A stretch of DNA of 64,000 bases, from contig CP142452.1 of assembly GCA_038049695.1 (NCBI GenBank), positions 70,809,501 through 70,873,500 of the forward strand, given 5' to 3'. The translations under genes were made by a program, and so were the position numbers. The notes beneath the pieces are model-generated. The model saw only the letters and a list, made by a program, of their open reading frames with translations, was not told the DNA's origin and made no database searches. The stretch's first letter is position 1; each line of letters starts with the position of its first letter. Shown here piece after piece: positions 1-11,455 of the stretch. Source of the DNA: Cinnamomum chago (Eukaryota; Streptophyta; Magnoliopsida; Laurales; Lauraceae).

Positions 1-546
1 AAAAAATATATGTCATTCAACTTATAATAGTGCATCAATTTTACTACCTCCAGGATTAAACATAGAAATGTCATAGAAAAGATTATTTTAAGTTACATTT
101 TGTAACACGAAATACTCATATGTTAGGCCCCTAATTCACAAGTTGGATCCTATATATACCCAGAATAGGACCCATTTATCAACTGAAACTTAAGTTGGAT
201 TTCGAACCAAAACACGTTTATAAATCAAAATCTAAAATAAGTTTCAAACTTGAGTTTTCTAGGTGGGAAATTCAAGATAAAATAGAATTAGGTACCCCTT
301 TGCAACCCTATTTCACTGTGTTAGGAGTTGTTCCCTATGTTAATATTAATAATTTAATAATCAATAATATGATCAAAATCTTACGACGCCAACAATTCAT
401 AGTGGATTAAAATTTGAGAATGTATAATAGAAGAGGAGCGAGTTCCTTTTTTTAATTTTTCTTGGTAAAAGGTAATGAGTTGATTTTTGTTCTACGACCG
501 TACGTCATTGGAGTAAAAAACAAGTGGTCCTTGCTTGCCCTGCCTT

Positions 547-553
547 TATATAT
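547..553 (+). promoter_or_regulatory. Candidate TATA box of DUF247 gene 1
   Basis: A TATATAT stretch lies about 105 bp before the chosen start codon, a plausible distance for a plant promoter with a short leader. The aligned position in the second copy (near 29705) reads CCTTATCGC and has no TATA element. Assignment is by position and sequence only. Confidence 0.4.
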
Positions 554-658
554 CCCATCTCAAGTGTCCTCTGTTATCCCATAGTCTAGAAAGTCCTTTC
601 CGGTCTCTCCAAGATCATTGACAGAGCTCTCTCTCATTTGATACTACTATTCCTTGAG

Positions 659-2326
659 ATGGAGGAAGAGATACAAGAAGAAGAGAGAAGTGCTGATGAG
701 GCAGGGAAGCATGGAAATAATGCTGTGGTAGTAGACATAGATGATCCCCCATGGGTTAAATACATGGAAGCGAAACTTGCCTTCAAGTCCAAACATTGCC
801 AGCGCTCTCATCCGTTCACTATCTGCAAAGTGCCCCGAGACATCCGCGAGGTCGACAGTGTTGCGCACGACCCTTTGGTTGTCTCCATCGGGCCATATCA
901 TCGAGGAAACAAAAACCTACTCGACATGGAGCAGGTCAAATGGCGCAATCTAAATGCATTCCGTGGTGGAACCGGTAAATACTTTAACGAGTACTTGAAG
1001 GCGATGAAGGAAATAGAGCCACGAGCGCGAGATTGCTACTCAGGCAACATCGATATGGACGCAGATGAATTCATAGAGATGATGTTGCTTGATGGTTTGT
1101 TCATGATTAAGCTCTTCTCGACTTGTTTTAAAATTCTTAAAAAAGAACCCATTTATACCATTAGTGGGATGTTGTGTCGAGTTGGCCGCGACATGCTTCT
1201 TTTGGAGAATCAGCTCCCATTCTTCGTCTTGGAACGCCTTTGGAACGTCGTCTTCACTAATCAAGAAGGGAGTAAGTTTGCTCTTTGGAGAAGCGCCTGT
1301 ACTTTCATCCACAAATGCCTGCCACTTAGCCTTCTTTGGGACCGCCATGAATGGGACCGCCATGAATGGGTTAAACTTCGAATACTCTTTGACGAAGAAG
1401 AAAAAAAAAAGGAAAACCATGAAGACGGTGTTCATCATTTGCTGCATTTAGTATACTTGCTCCTCAAACCAGCTAAACAGCCTAAACCTACGGGCCATTC
1501 CTTTATCTCCCGACTCATAAGTAAAACCCTATCGTACCATTCTTCTAGGTCCTCATTTATAAGGGAAATCCTTTCGTGCCTTTCCATTATCTCCCGATTT
1601 ATAAAGGAAATCCTTTCGTACCTTTCCATTATCTCCCGATTTATAAAGAAAATCCTTTCGCACCTTTCCTTCATCTACCGATTCATAAAGAAAATCATTT
1701 CGTACCTTTCCTTTATCTACCGATTCATAAAGAAAATCATTTCGTACCTTTCCTGTCTCTGCCCATCCTTGCCTAAAGACGGACAAATGGTAATTGCTTC
1801 CGCAGTGGAGCTCGACGTGGCCGGAGTTGTGTTCAAGTGTGTGAAGGCTAAAAGCTTCTTCGACGTTAAATTTGAAGGGGGGACGATGGAAATGCCGCGC
1901 CTTTTGGTGGAGGATTCCACCAAACCTCTCCTTCGAAACTTCATTGCCTATGAGCAGTGCTTCCCTAAACAAGGTGATCACATCACTAGCTACTGCAGCT
2001 TCATGGATGATCTGGTGAACACGCGGAGAGATGTGGAGATATTAAAAAAATCTAAAATCATAGAAAACTGGCTGGGCAGCGACAAGGAGGTGGCACTTCT
2101 CTTCAACGATCTAGGGAAGGGGATCTTTGTATCGGACTTTGAGGACCGTTATCATGGCGAATTGTGGAAACAAGTTACGAAACATACCCAGAAACCATGG
2201 CCCAAATGGCAGGCAAAACTCAACCACGATTATTTCAGCAATCCATGGGCGATTATTTCTGTCCTTGCAGCGACTTTTGTCATCATTCTCACCGCAGTGC
2301 AGACATACTACGTTGTAGTCGCCTAA
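659..2326 (+). CDS. DUF247 / UPF0481 family protein, paralogue 1
   Basis: A single-exon 555-residue protein of the plant DUF247 family (Pfam PF03140, At3g47200-like). The family mark is visible near the N-terminus: FTICKVPR followed by VVSIGPYHRG and LLDMEQVKWR. The C-terminus ends in one hydrophobic segment starting at NPWAIISVLAATF, the membrane anchor typical of the family. The ATG at 659 is preferred because the second copy starts at the same place (29860). The central region, about residues 280-390, is unlike the paralogue and contains a 14-residue tandem repeat. DUF247 biochemistry is unknown. In grasses, DUF247 genes at the S and Z loci are linked to self-incompatibility, but nothing here proves that role. 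The reading frame is intact, so it is probably a functional gene. Confidence 0.9.
   Translation: MEEEIQEEERSADEAGKHGNNAVVVDIDDPPWVKYMEAKLAFKSKHCQRSHPFTICKVPRDIREVDSVAHDPLVVSIGPYHRGNKNLLDMEQVKWRNLNAFRGGTGKYFNEYLKAMKEIEPRARDCYSGNIDMDADEFIEMMLLDGLFMIKLFSTCFKILKKEPIYTISGMLCRVGRDMLLLENQLPFFVLERLWNVVFTNQEGSKFALWRSACTFIHKCLPLSLLWDRHEWDRHEWVKLRILFDEEEKKKENHEDGVHHLLHLVYLLLKPAKQPKPTGHSFISRLISKTLSYHSSRSSFIREILSCLSIISRFIKEILSYLSIISRFIKKILSHLSFIYRFIKKIISYLSFIYRFIKKIISYLSCLCPSLPKDGQMVIASAVELDVAGVVFKCVKAKSFFDVKFEGGTMEMPRLLVEDSTKPLLRNFIAYEQCFPKQGDHITSYCSFMDDLVNTRRDVEILKKSKIIENWLGSDKEVALLFNDLGKGIFVSDFEDRYHGELWKQVTKHTQKPWPKWQAKLNHDYFSNPWAIISVLAATFVIILTAVQTYYVVVA
1555..1757 (+). repeat. In-frame 42-bp tandem repeat in DUF247 gene 1
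   Basis: About five units of 42 bp, each coding for 14 residues of the form RFIKKIISYLSFIY. The word AAATC(C/A)TTTCG recurs every 42 bp. Later units are nearly identical and earlier ones more diverged, so expansion seems recent at the 3' end. The array sits in the segment that has no counterpart in the second DUF247 protein. Confidence 0.9.
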
Positions 2327-3982
2327 TTTTGCACACATAATGCTGTGCTAATTTTATCATATTAGCTAGGATTGGTGTTTTCTTCATCATCTGCAACTTA
2401 TTTTACTATTTGATCAAGGTACAAGTAAACCTATTTAATTAATCTCGTTCTTTTGAGTACCTACTCTGTAGTTCTTGTTGCAATGATTATATATGTTCAT
2501 ATGTCTAAGTTGTACTTTCTTCTTTGCTAATTATCAAAATAAGTTTCCTGTTTCCCTTCTCTTCATGTTCATGCAAGTATAATTGTTGCTTTAGTCATCT
2601 ACATCTTCTTGGAGTTTCAGTTTCTATGTGCGAGAAGGAAATAATCTTTAAGCGAAAAAATTAAAAAAAAGGGAGACGGAAATGAAAGGCGACTAGCGAA
2701 AGGATCCAAATGTAAAAATATTTTTAGGTTCAATCAATCATGAAGCTTCACATAATCATCAAAGCCCTGGCTAAGATTTCTTATTTGTAAAAAGGATGCT
2801 TCTTGTAATTTCTTTTTCCTGCAGCCCCTTTTGGGCAATTTTCCCTTACCATATGTAATAAGTTCATTCTTTTTAAGGGTTTTGCACTGACGATGAGTGG
2901 AACCTGTGTTTATCTCTTCCACCAGTCTTCACCTCGTGAGATATTTGATTTCTATCAGAGCTTTTCTTCCTTACTTCCCATGGCTAGTGTCTGTTGGGCT
3001 CGCCCATCCTTAATTACCAAACAAGAATTTAACAATGCAACCCATGTCAGAAGTAAGTTGGCTAAATGAAATGAGATCAAATTCTTTTTAAATTGTGGAA
3101 CCACAAGAACGTCATTAAGCTAATTGTACCACGAGCACAAACCCTCGTGGTTAGGTCTCTTTCAAATTAAATAAAAGTTAAAAATCAATACATTAATTTA
3201 ACACACAAATTAAGTAGTAATCAATAAGAAAATATATGTATTAAGTGACAGATGTATCCAGCATGTCCCCGGCTCCACGTCATATCAAGTATAGCAGATA
3301 CCAAAAGAGAATATAATCTCATTTAATGTAAGAACTCGATCTGTCTCTCCAAATAAGATTTCTAATAGGATTATTGAAGTGAATGTAGAACTTTCGGGGA
3401 AAAAAATCTTTAATAAGTGTGAATATTTGAAACTTATTTAAATAATATAGAGTAGCCATGATTGGATCATAATAAATCTGGATTTTCGTTTTGAAGATCT
3501 GAGTCTTATTTGTCTGCTCTCTCTCTGTGCAACTTAGGCGGGTGGTAGAAGTCTCCTTCGTTTTGCTTTGACATGCAGACAGAGAGTAGAAAACCACAGC
3601 TTTCTATTTATTTCTCTTTATTGTAAAAGGAGGACAAGAGGAGGTAAAAAGGTGACTCTCATTCCTCTTTTTCTTTTTTGATCTTTGTGAGGAGGGAGGC
3701 ACAAAGTAAAGGAAAGAGAAAGAGGGGACTACCTCGGTGACCGTGCCCCAGTGAAAATGGGATATCTCTACTCTCTAGTGCAGGATAGATTGGGTCAGGT
3801 AGACCCACTCTGACCTAGAGGCAACCCAGATCTGGTCCAAGGTGATGCAATAGGCGCTGATGTAAGCGTTTGGGCAGTGACGCCGTCTGTGATGACATAG
3901 AGACCGCACTGCTAACTCCGGTAGAGTGATTTTCGACCGTCAAACTTCATGACGCAGTATCGTTGTGATCCCGAGTGCTTAC

Positions 3983-3985
<3 letters not shown>

Positions 3986-4035
<50 letters not shown>
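3986..4035. repeat. (AT)n microsatellite
   Basis: An uninterrupted AT dinucleotide run of about 50 bp, inside the 570-bp stretch that is present in copy 1 of the DUF247 block and absent from copy 2. Confidence 0.95.
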
Positions 4036-4037
<2 letters not shown>

Positions 4038-5448
4038 AAGTTATTCACAACAAACAAAATATAGCTAACTTACATAAACTACAAAGCAAAAATGAATTTA
4101 AATGAGAGAATTTTTAATGGTGTCCAACTTTGATATCTCTAGGTCTCTTGTATAACTTCCACTTGATGGGTATCTTGGTTTTTAAGCATTTTTAAAATTA
4201 TCTATATCAAGATTTATTCAAAAAGAAAAGGAATATGTATAGCTAACTTTCATAAATTACAAATAAAAAATGTATTTAAAATTAAATAAATCAAAATTAT
4301 TAAATAAAATGAAATGAATAACATATTTTTGAGTTTTAAAATTAGCTTAAAAACTCATTAAAATGACTAAACAAAGATTATATAACCTATGTATAATTTT
4401 TAAAATAGGTCACATAAATTCGGCTTGCTAACTCAACTTACTTTTAGTGACTCTCTAATATATTTATTTAACTTAAATCTAATTGTAGGTTGTTTAAAAT
4501 TCAAATAATGACCAAAAGAAAATGATTTTTGTATAAATTTTTTAGATTGGTCCAAGACTTTCAAGGATGTATAATGTCAAATGAATTAAATATTGAAGGG
4601 TGCTCTACAAAAGAAAGTTTTCAAGAAAGAACTTAAAAAAAAATGAGAGCACATTTAATGGTGTCCACCTTGGATGAATCCAAATCTCACATATACCTAC
4701 CACTTGATGAATTGGTACTCATACAAGGTTGATGCTTGTGGATCTGATATAAACCATTAAATTGGAAAAGTTAAAGAAATGACTTCTCCCAAAGTTGAAA
4801 CTTTGAGGCCCATAAATGAAGGGCTACTATGGTTTGATTAGAACCATTTTGCATGAGATTCTAGGCCATGATCAAGAGATACGTATTGGCTTGAATAACC
4901 ATCTTTTTTTCTTCTTTTTTGAAATTGAATAGCCATCACTTGAAGTCCGGATCCTCTGATCGGACTTTAACATAAGATAAGGTTTTACCTTCTTTGCTAA
5001 TACAGATTGATGAATTAAAGTCAAGAGTTGATGTCCCTGCATCTTCTATATGACCTCTTTTCTGTGATTCTTCCGGAAATCAATATAGAAACATGGTCAT
5101 TGATTTAGTAAAAATTGATGGAACCCTGTCAGAAACATCTAAACTTGTATGAGGAGGGGAGAAAATAAAAAGAAGTGACCAACCATATTAAATAAAAACT
5201 TAAAAATTCATTATGCCAATTTTGTGTAACAATGGAGGAAGACATTTGCACCAATGAAACAAAAATCAGAAACAGGAGAACGATGAAGAGAGATGTGGAT
5301 GAAGAAAGCTAGTTGAGCAAATAATTATAAGGATATGGTGTTAGTTTATATAGCTATAAAGGTCAAGTCCATAAAAGAGTAGAGATCCGTTATAAGTTGG
5401 GCATGCAATAAATAAATTCTTCTTGTGGGGATTTTAATTAAAGGGTAC

Positions 5449-8400
5449 TGAGGCAAATTTTTTTTTTTTTTTGAGTGATGAAGTAAAAACTTGCGGTTAA
5501 GTACTTTAAATCCACAACATGGGCATATATTTTACACATAAAAAGTGAAGTATCGGATACGATATGACATGATATGTTGTCCATTTTAAAGTATCCATGA
5601 ATTATAGAAGTAGGCAAAAGGTTTAGTTCTTCAACCAGGCCTTGATATGGTCTGCAAGCTTGATTCCATTTTCTCAAACCTTTTCTGCCATCCTCTCTTA
5701 GAAGAATCTAGCGTAGGTTTCTTCATTGCCTCTTAGAGCTAGAATTCTCTCTGAACATTTGGTGTCTTCTATGCTCATCCCATTTTTAGCAAGAGCTATC
5801 TCAATTCCGGTGAGCACGCGCTTGCTAGAATCTATTTTTGATCGCGCTCGACTCACATAAGTTTCATATTTGATAATGATCTTATTGGCAGTAGCGATCT
5901 GACGTCGACATTCTTATATATGTTAGAATTTCTATGATGCCAAAATCTCATTGGATACAAACAAATAACACTTAATGTAATTAAGATCATACTTGATTCC
6001 ATGGATGGGGCTAAACAGAGGAGGGATTTACAATTTCCTTAAACCCTTTTCTTTTCTTTCTAGCAAATTGATGGAAGTTAAGAAAATTCACCGTAGGCAA
6101 GGAAGTAACCCAAGAGATCATTTTATAGAGAGAGGATCCTCCCATCAAGGTAAGTAATAAAAAATCTCTCCAATCATGTCTCCCTAATTGAGCAACTTAC
6201 AAATGCAAAATTTTAAATCCTTTGACCATGCGGAAAATATCCTTTATTGGATGTTCTAGAAAGAAGTGGGCCCATGTGGTCAAGTGGATCACACTCCCTT
6301 ATACCAACAATATCTCCCTTCATTGTTCATAAAAAAAGTTTCGAAGCTGCATGTACAACGTTTGATGTTGCTTCATGACGTATACTGGGACAACCTTGGG
6401 TCCGGCATGAGCCAGCCATTTGACAACCCTACTTCTGATCGAGGTTGAGACCTAACTTTCACATCACAATGGTGATTGTTTCAAGTCTGGTAGGCCTTTG
6501 CCGATGCAGCACAGAAAGGGACGAATAACCCACGGGCAACTCTCCAAGATAAAGGCTTGGAGATAGGAGATTCATAAGGATCGGAATTGTCTTGGTCTCA
6601 GACCACGGATACACAATTGAGAAAAAACTCAAGGATAATTTTTTTATTAATCATCGAACTCATCGCTAAGGAGGGATTACAATTCTTTATACAGAATCAT
6701 ACCCTAATTTATTCTTGGAAGCAATTCTAGTTAAAATACACTCAAAATAAAAAAAGATAAAACTTTCTAATTACTCTCATAAATTTTCTTAAAATTCAGC
6801 TAGTATTAGAAAATAGGAAAGACTTGGATGACAATTTGGTGGAAGGATCTAGAAATCTTCTTTAATGGGCTTTAGTGGGTTTACCAGCTTATGCCTAGTG
6901 GCTGGCCGTTCATAGATATGGCCTGCATCATTTTCTAAGAAAAATCTACGTTTTTGTGCAATGAGGGAGTCCTTGATAGACATGAAATCTGTTCTGACCT
7001 ACCGACTAGTCCAATGTTACCTTGGTTGGTGCAATGCAATACATTTTCTTTATGAAAAGGAAAAAAAGATGTTAAAGAAATCTGGGAAGTACGAAATCCA
7101 CTAAGGGCATGTTTGTGTAACACTTTTCCGTGGAAAAGTTCACGGTTTTCCGCGGAAAACCCATTTTTCCGGCGTTTGGTGCGGAACAATTCCGCGGAAA
7201 TGTTTTCCTGCCTCGTCAGCATTTTCCTTGATAATTGTGGAAATGGGTTTCCTATGGGGGGGTATGGGAAATGGTTTTCCTCGGAAAACTTCTCCATCTT
7301 TTCCTCACTTTTGTCCATTTCAACCCAAAAACCCTATAACTCTTTCATTTTTTATTTCTTTATATAAATTATTATTTAATATTAAATAAATAATATACAT
7401 GTTGTGTTATTTTCTTCAAAAACTTATATCACCAAATAAGAAATTTTGATTTTCTATAAGGAATCCACAGCCGCACCAAACAACATCTGCACCAATTCAA
7501 TGAGGAAACTCTTTTTGCACCAAACATGGATTTCTAAATTCTACGGAAATCCTTTTCCGAGGTTTTCATTTCTATGGAAAATGCTGACGTGGCAATTTCC
7601 TCTTTCCACGGAAAGGGTGTGTACACAAACGTAAATGTACAAATAAGTCTGGAATTTTGGAGATGGGAGGAGACTAGAAAGGTCATTATAAGTGAGACGT
7701 GTGTGACCAGTCACTTTAATTTGGTCATAGCAACTCAACTCATTCAACTAGGTGGTTTATTGAGTCACCTCACCTCACCTCACCTTGGGATTCAAAATTA
7801 TGGATTAGATATTTCAAGTAGTCTAGTCTTTCACCGAGGTGGTCTCATTTGTTTGCATGAAATTAAATTTCTAAAATTTTTAAATAATTATCCAACGACC
7901 AACCCATCTAATCAAATTGTAAGTCAAGATCACATTCACATCTCTACCTTATATACTTCACCCCTCATTGGTGCCCATTTTACCTTGAAAACTATGTGCC
8001 CTGAATAATTGCATGGCTAGGATTTTATTCATTCATTCTAGCCATTTGTATGGCCGTCAATAAGTGATTAGTGATCTTTTTTAAGAACAGAACGGTCAAT
8101 CATTCTAACACTAAACACTAATCATTCATCAGATCAACAGCCATGATCAACAAACAAAGCTGCCACTTGCTCTGTTGCTCACATAGCCCTGTGTCATCAA
8201 GTCACAAGACTCCCTCTTCCTAAATTGAATATAGCAAAAACGATGTCTCCTTTTCTTATTAGTTTGAAGCATTTTGTCGGCCCATTTAATTGTTTAGATT
8301 AGTAGTATCTTTCCCCCTTTCTTCTGTTTTTATTTTCTACGTTGAGTCCTTCTTCTTGTCTGCAATGTGTTCTTTCCAATGACTGATTCATTGGATTAAG

Positions 8401-9324
8401 CACCTTCCACCTAATCAACTGCCCACCAGCTGAGTCATTTCATATGACTGATTGTCTTTGTGAAAATGTCCACCTACTTGCGTGCAAATGCACTGCCAAT
8501 GGCAGATGACCTTTGACCATTTATTTGGTACATGAAAGACTAGTCTTCTCTCATTCAAGAAACATGTTTGTTACTTTGACAAGGAACTTTGATCCTCACC
8601 AACGAACGTCAACAAACTATTTGATTTCATTCATTTTCTTGGGTCCTCTTCAAGAGAAGGGAAAGGGAGGAGCTTTTCATATTTTATGTTGAAAGTAGGA
8701 GAATGGTTCTCTCCCAAAAACACTTCTCAGAAAATTTATTTCTTTTAGATGACCATCTTTTTTCTCTAATAAAATCGATTTTTTTTTATCATTAATAGTG
8801 ACTTTTGACAAATTAATTGTAATTTCTTCATCTAAAATATTTTCAAAATGATTTTCTACTATATGGCTTTCTCTTTTAAATCCAAACAGAGCACATGGGG
8901 CTCTCCCTCTGCACTTTTTTCTGCTTATCTCCACCCATTGGAGGATTCCACACTCATCACTTTCTCCTTGTAAACTGGGCTAAAGAGCGCTTCATACTAC
9001 TAAATCATGACATTTTAGATTTAATTGAAGTGAAGCTAAGGGCCACTTTGGTATCATCCTGAGTAAGTCTGATTCTGAGAATGAATGATGAAAAACTTAT
9101 TTGACAACCATTTTAAGAGAGAAAATTTTTATAGATATACAAAAAAGGAGAGAAGCTTGCAGGCACTGAAGTTTCGTTCTTTCCCCACCAATGTTGCTAT
9201 GCATGAAATCATCACAGATACATGAATCTATCATCACCAATCCATAACAACGATTTGCAGTTACTGACCTAAAAAAAGAAAAAAAGGCTCCACTCCGCTA
9301 GAAATGGAATCTTGCGACTGCGGA
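5449..9324. other. Gene-poor stretch
   Basis: No convincing gene is present. The reverse strand of 5688-5911 can be read as about 70 open codons before a stop, with a biased, protein-like composition (for example KIIIKYETYVSRARSKID), but I recognise no family and see no start or splice structure. A candidate MITE occupies 7105-7631. The rest is AT-rich sequence with short chance reading frames. Confidence 0.5.
7105..7631. mobile_element. Candidate PIF/Harbinger-type MITE
   Basis: The left end GGGCATGTTTGTGTAACAC and the region before 7631 (reverse complement CGTTTGTGTACACACCC) both lead into TTTCCGTGGAAA-type sequence, forming imperfect terminal inverted repeats. TAA flanks both sides (7102-7104 and 7632-7634), the usual 3-bp duplication of this superfamily. 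The right terminus seems to lack a few outermost bases, so TAA could be coincidental there. There is no coding capacity. Confidence 0.5.
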
Positions 9325-10147
9325 CAATGCCCACTTCTAGCATCAATAAGTATGGCAGCACGCTTAGTGGGTTTTGAATAGGATTTGGGCCCTAATGCTT
9401 TTGGTCCCAAACCCCACTCCTGAAAATTAAAAAACTATTTGTGTTTAAAAAAAGTCCAAGATCTTATAAAAAGCCAAAAACACCGAAAACCTTTAAAAAA
9501 GATGCTTACCAATCTACAGTCTAAAAGCATTAGAAGTCCCCACATTTTAGTCAACAAGGAAGAGAAAACAATGATTGTGACAAAAGAAGAAAAAAAGGGG
9601 GGCAAAAGAAAAACAGAAAGGAAGAGAAAACAATGATTATGACAAACAAGGAGGCCATTAATCCTTATTGGCAATGATCAATGGTGCTCCCTCGCAAAGA
9701 TAGCATGCTAAATCGATGATGGAGAGCCAAAAACAAAACAATGGGTGATGCTTCTCTAACTTCCCTTTCAAATACCAAATAGCTCTCTGAGGAGTGAGGA
9801 CTGTCTGTGGCAAGCAATTTTCTTCCTACCAAAAGGACTCAACCAACTCCTAGCCCTTGCAAACTTGAAGGTTGACCCTATGCCCCGTTTTCTCTTGTAA
9901 AATTGTGAAATAAAAATGAAGTCCTTTTTAGGATTGAAGTTTTGTAGCATTTATTGAATTAACCTTAGACCCAACAGAAGCCACCAACCATCTCTACCAC
10001 TCAGTCTAGATTTTTTTTTAACTGAGGTGGGTTGTCTCATATCGATCTTTCTATTCCCCTGTCCCATCCCCAGGAGGGCCCTACAAAAATTTCTCATGGA
10101 AAGTCCTCATAAAATGTTCTCACCCGAATAAATCCCAATAAATAATA
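9325..10147. repeat. Inverted-repeat arm, left outer part
   Basis: The reverse complement is found at 22202-22620 and 25117-25470, continuous apart from the 2.5-kb element inserted there. The pairing starts with GACAATGCCC here and GGGCATTGTC at the other end. At 10147 the arm is cut by the MULE and resumes at 20410. Confidence 0.85.
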
Positions 10148-11049
10148 GGATTAATTAGCGAAAGGTCCCTCGAATGGAATGTTTCCAGCCTCTAGTCCAG
10201 GCGGAATCTGTTTAAAGGCTCTGGTCCAAGCAGTTAGGATGTTTGCAGCCTAAGGTCCCTCTATCCACACGGGTTCATTTTTGAAGACTAATTTACCCCT
10301 GTAACCGTCGCAGCATGTAGTGGAGTGGTCCCCAACGTGTCACTATTATTTAGCCACGATTTAAGTGCATTAGTGGGGAAGTTATTACTGATATGCCCCT
10401 GTCATCCAGCGCAGATCTCGTTTTTTGAATGTAAACCTGCAATCGCTTATGATATTAAATCTGAATGTAGAAACCTAACGAGAGAGAGATTCATTGTTTG
10501 CGGAGCAGATTGCAGACCAATATTTTGGTAGGAGTTCTATTGTAATTGGATTATAGTCTCGTATATTGATTGGCTGGGAAACAGTTCATTGGATTGGAAG
10601 CAGGAAACCAGATCCAAACGTGGGGAAGGGATTCATCTTTTTTGAGGTAAGCGATTTTTTCTGTTTACATCAGAGATTATGCAGTTTTTGTTATCTGAAT
10701 GTGTAGATATATATATATTTCTGATGCGCATGCTCAGTTCTATTCTTATTGGTTTTTAGCTGTGTAGTTTGATTTACTGTATAGCAGATTCATATCTAAC
10801 TTTTGTGTAGCAGTTGTATCTTTTATAAGGACTTGAAGTTTTTCATTTTTTTTTCGAGTGTTGATAGTTAGGTTTCTTTAGTTTTGTTGGTGATGAAGTA
10901 TTCAATTTGTATCAGCTCAGTTGATGTAGGAATGATTTGATGGTCATGCATTTAGATTAGCTAGAGCATGACTTATTTACCAGTCTTATTTTAGAGCTGC
11001 ATTGTGGAAGAAGTAATGTAATCTAAGATTTTTGACCTTTAGCATGAAA

Positions 11050-11445
11050 TTTATCTGACTATTAATCAGACAAATCGTAGTTTGTGTAATTTTATCTGAG
11101 TTATATACACAATATCTGATATCTTGATTGAATTTATCTGAGTTATGTACAATTTATCTGAGTTGTGTACAATTTATCTGAGTTGAGTGCCAAAATTTAT
11201 CTGAGTTATGTACAATTTATCTGAGTTCAGAGTCAAAATTTATCTAAGTTTTGTACAATTTATATGAGCCATGTACAATTTATCTGAGTTTATCTGAGGT
11301 GTGTACAATTTATCTTAGTCATGTACAATTTATCTGAGTTATGTACATTTGAGTTATGTACATTTTATCTGAGTTATGTACAATTTATCTGTGTTATGTA
11401 CAATTTATCTGAGTTTAGAGCCAATATTTATCTGAGTCATTTACA
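11050..11445 (+). repeat. TTATCTGAGT repeat array 1 (in 5' intron of the MURA gene)
   Basis: Around sixteen copies of (T)TTATCTGAGTT, spaced irregularly by about 18-30 bp with GTACAAT spacers. The array lies in the intron between the leader exon (donor GAG|GTAAGC at 10647) and the start codon at 11456. It reads through as open codons (NLSE, YLSY), which artificially lengthens the reading frame upstream of the real start. Confidence 0.9.
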
Positions 11446-11455
11446 GTTTTTACAG

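Larger units (their letters stand above)
1..5448. repeat. Segmental duplication, copy 1 (DUF247 block)
   Basis: The upstream region, gene and downstream region here are matched in the same order and orientation by 27930-34035. Examples are the upstream stretch near 90-390 (against 28060-28350), the 3' flank 2330-2720 (against 31606-31925), and the long noncoding stretch 4140-5440 (against 32730-34025). Similarity stops near 5448, in the sequence AATTAAAGGGT. Copy 1 has about 570 bp at 3575-4145 that copy 2 lacks. Copy 2 has about 1.05 kb of inserted foldback DNA in its promoter region. The noncoding part 2327-5448 shows no other gene. Confidence 0.85.

Noticed and set aside
638-658. Upstream start for DUF247 gene 1
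   Set aside because: That start would be TTG; the ATG at 659 matches the start of the paralogue.
7113-7367. Short frames within 7100-7650
   Set aside because: They lie wholly inside the inverted ends of a candidate MITE.
11321-11455. Longer N-terminus for the MURA-like protein
   Set aside because: These codons are made of the TTATCTGAGT array and end at a clean acceptor right before the ATG at 11456.
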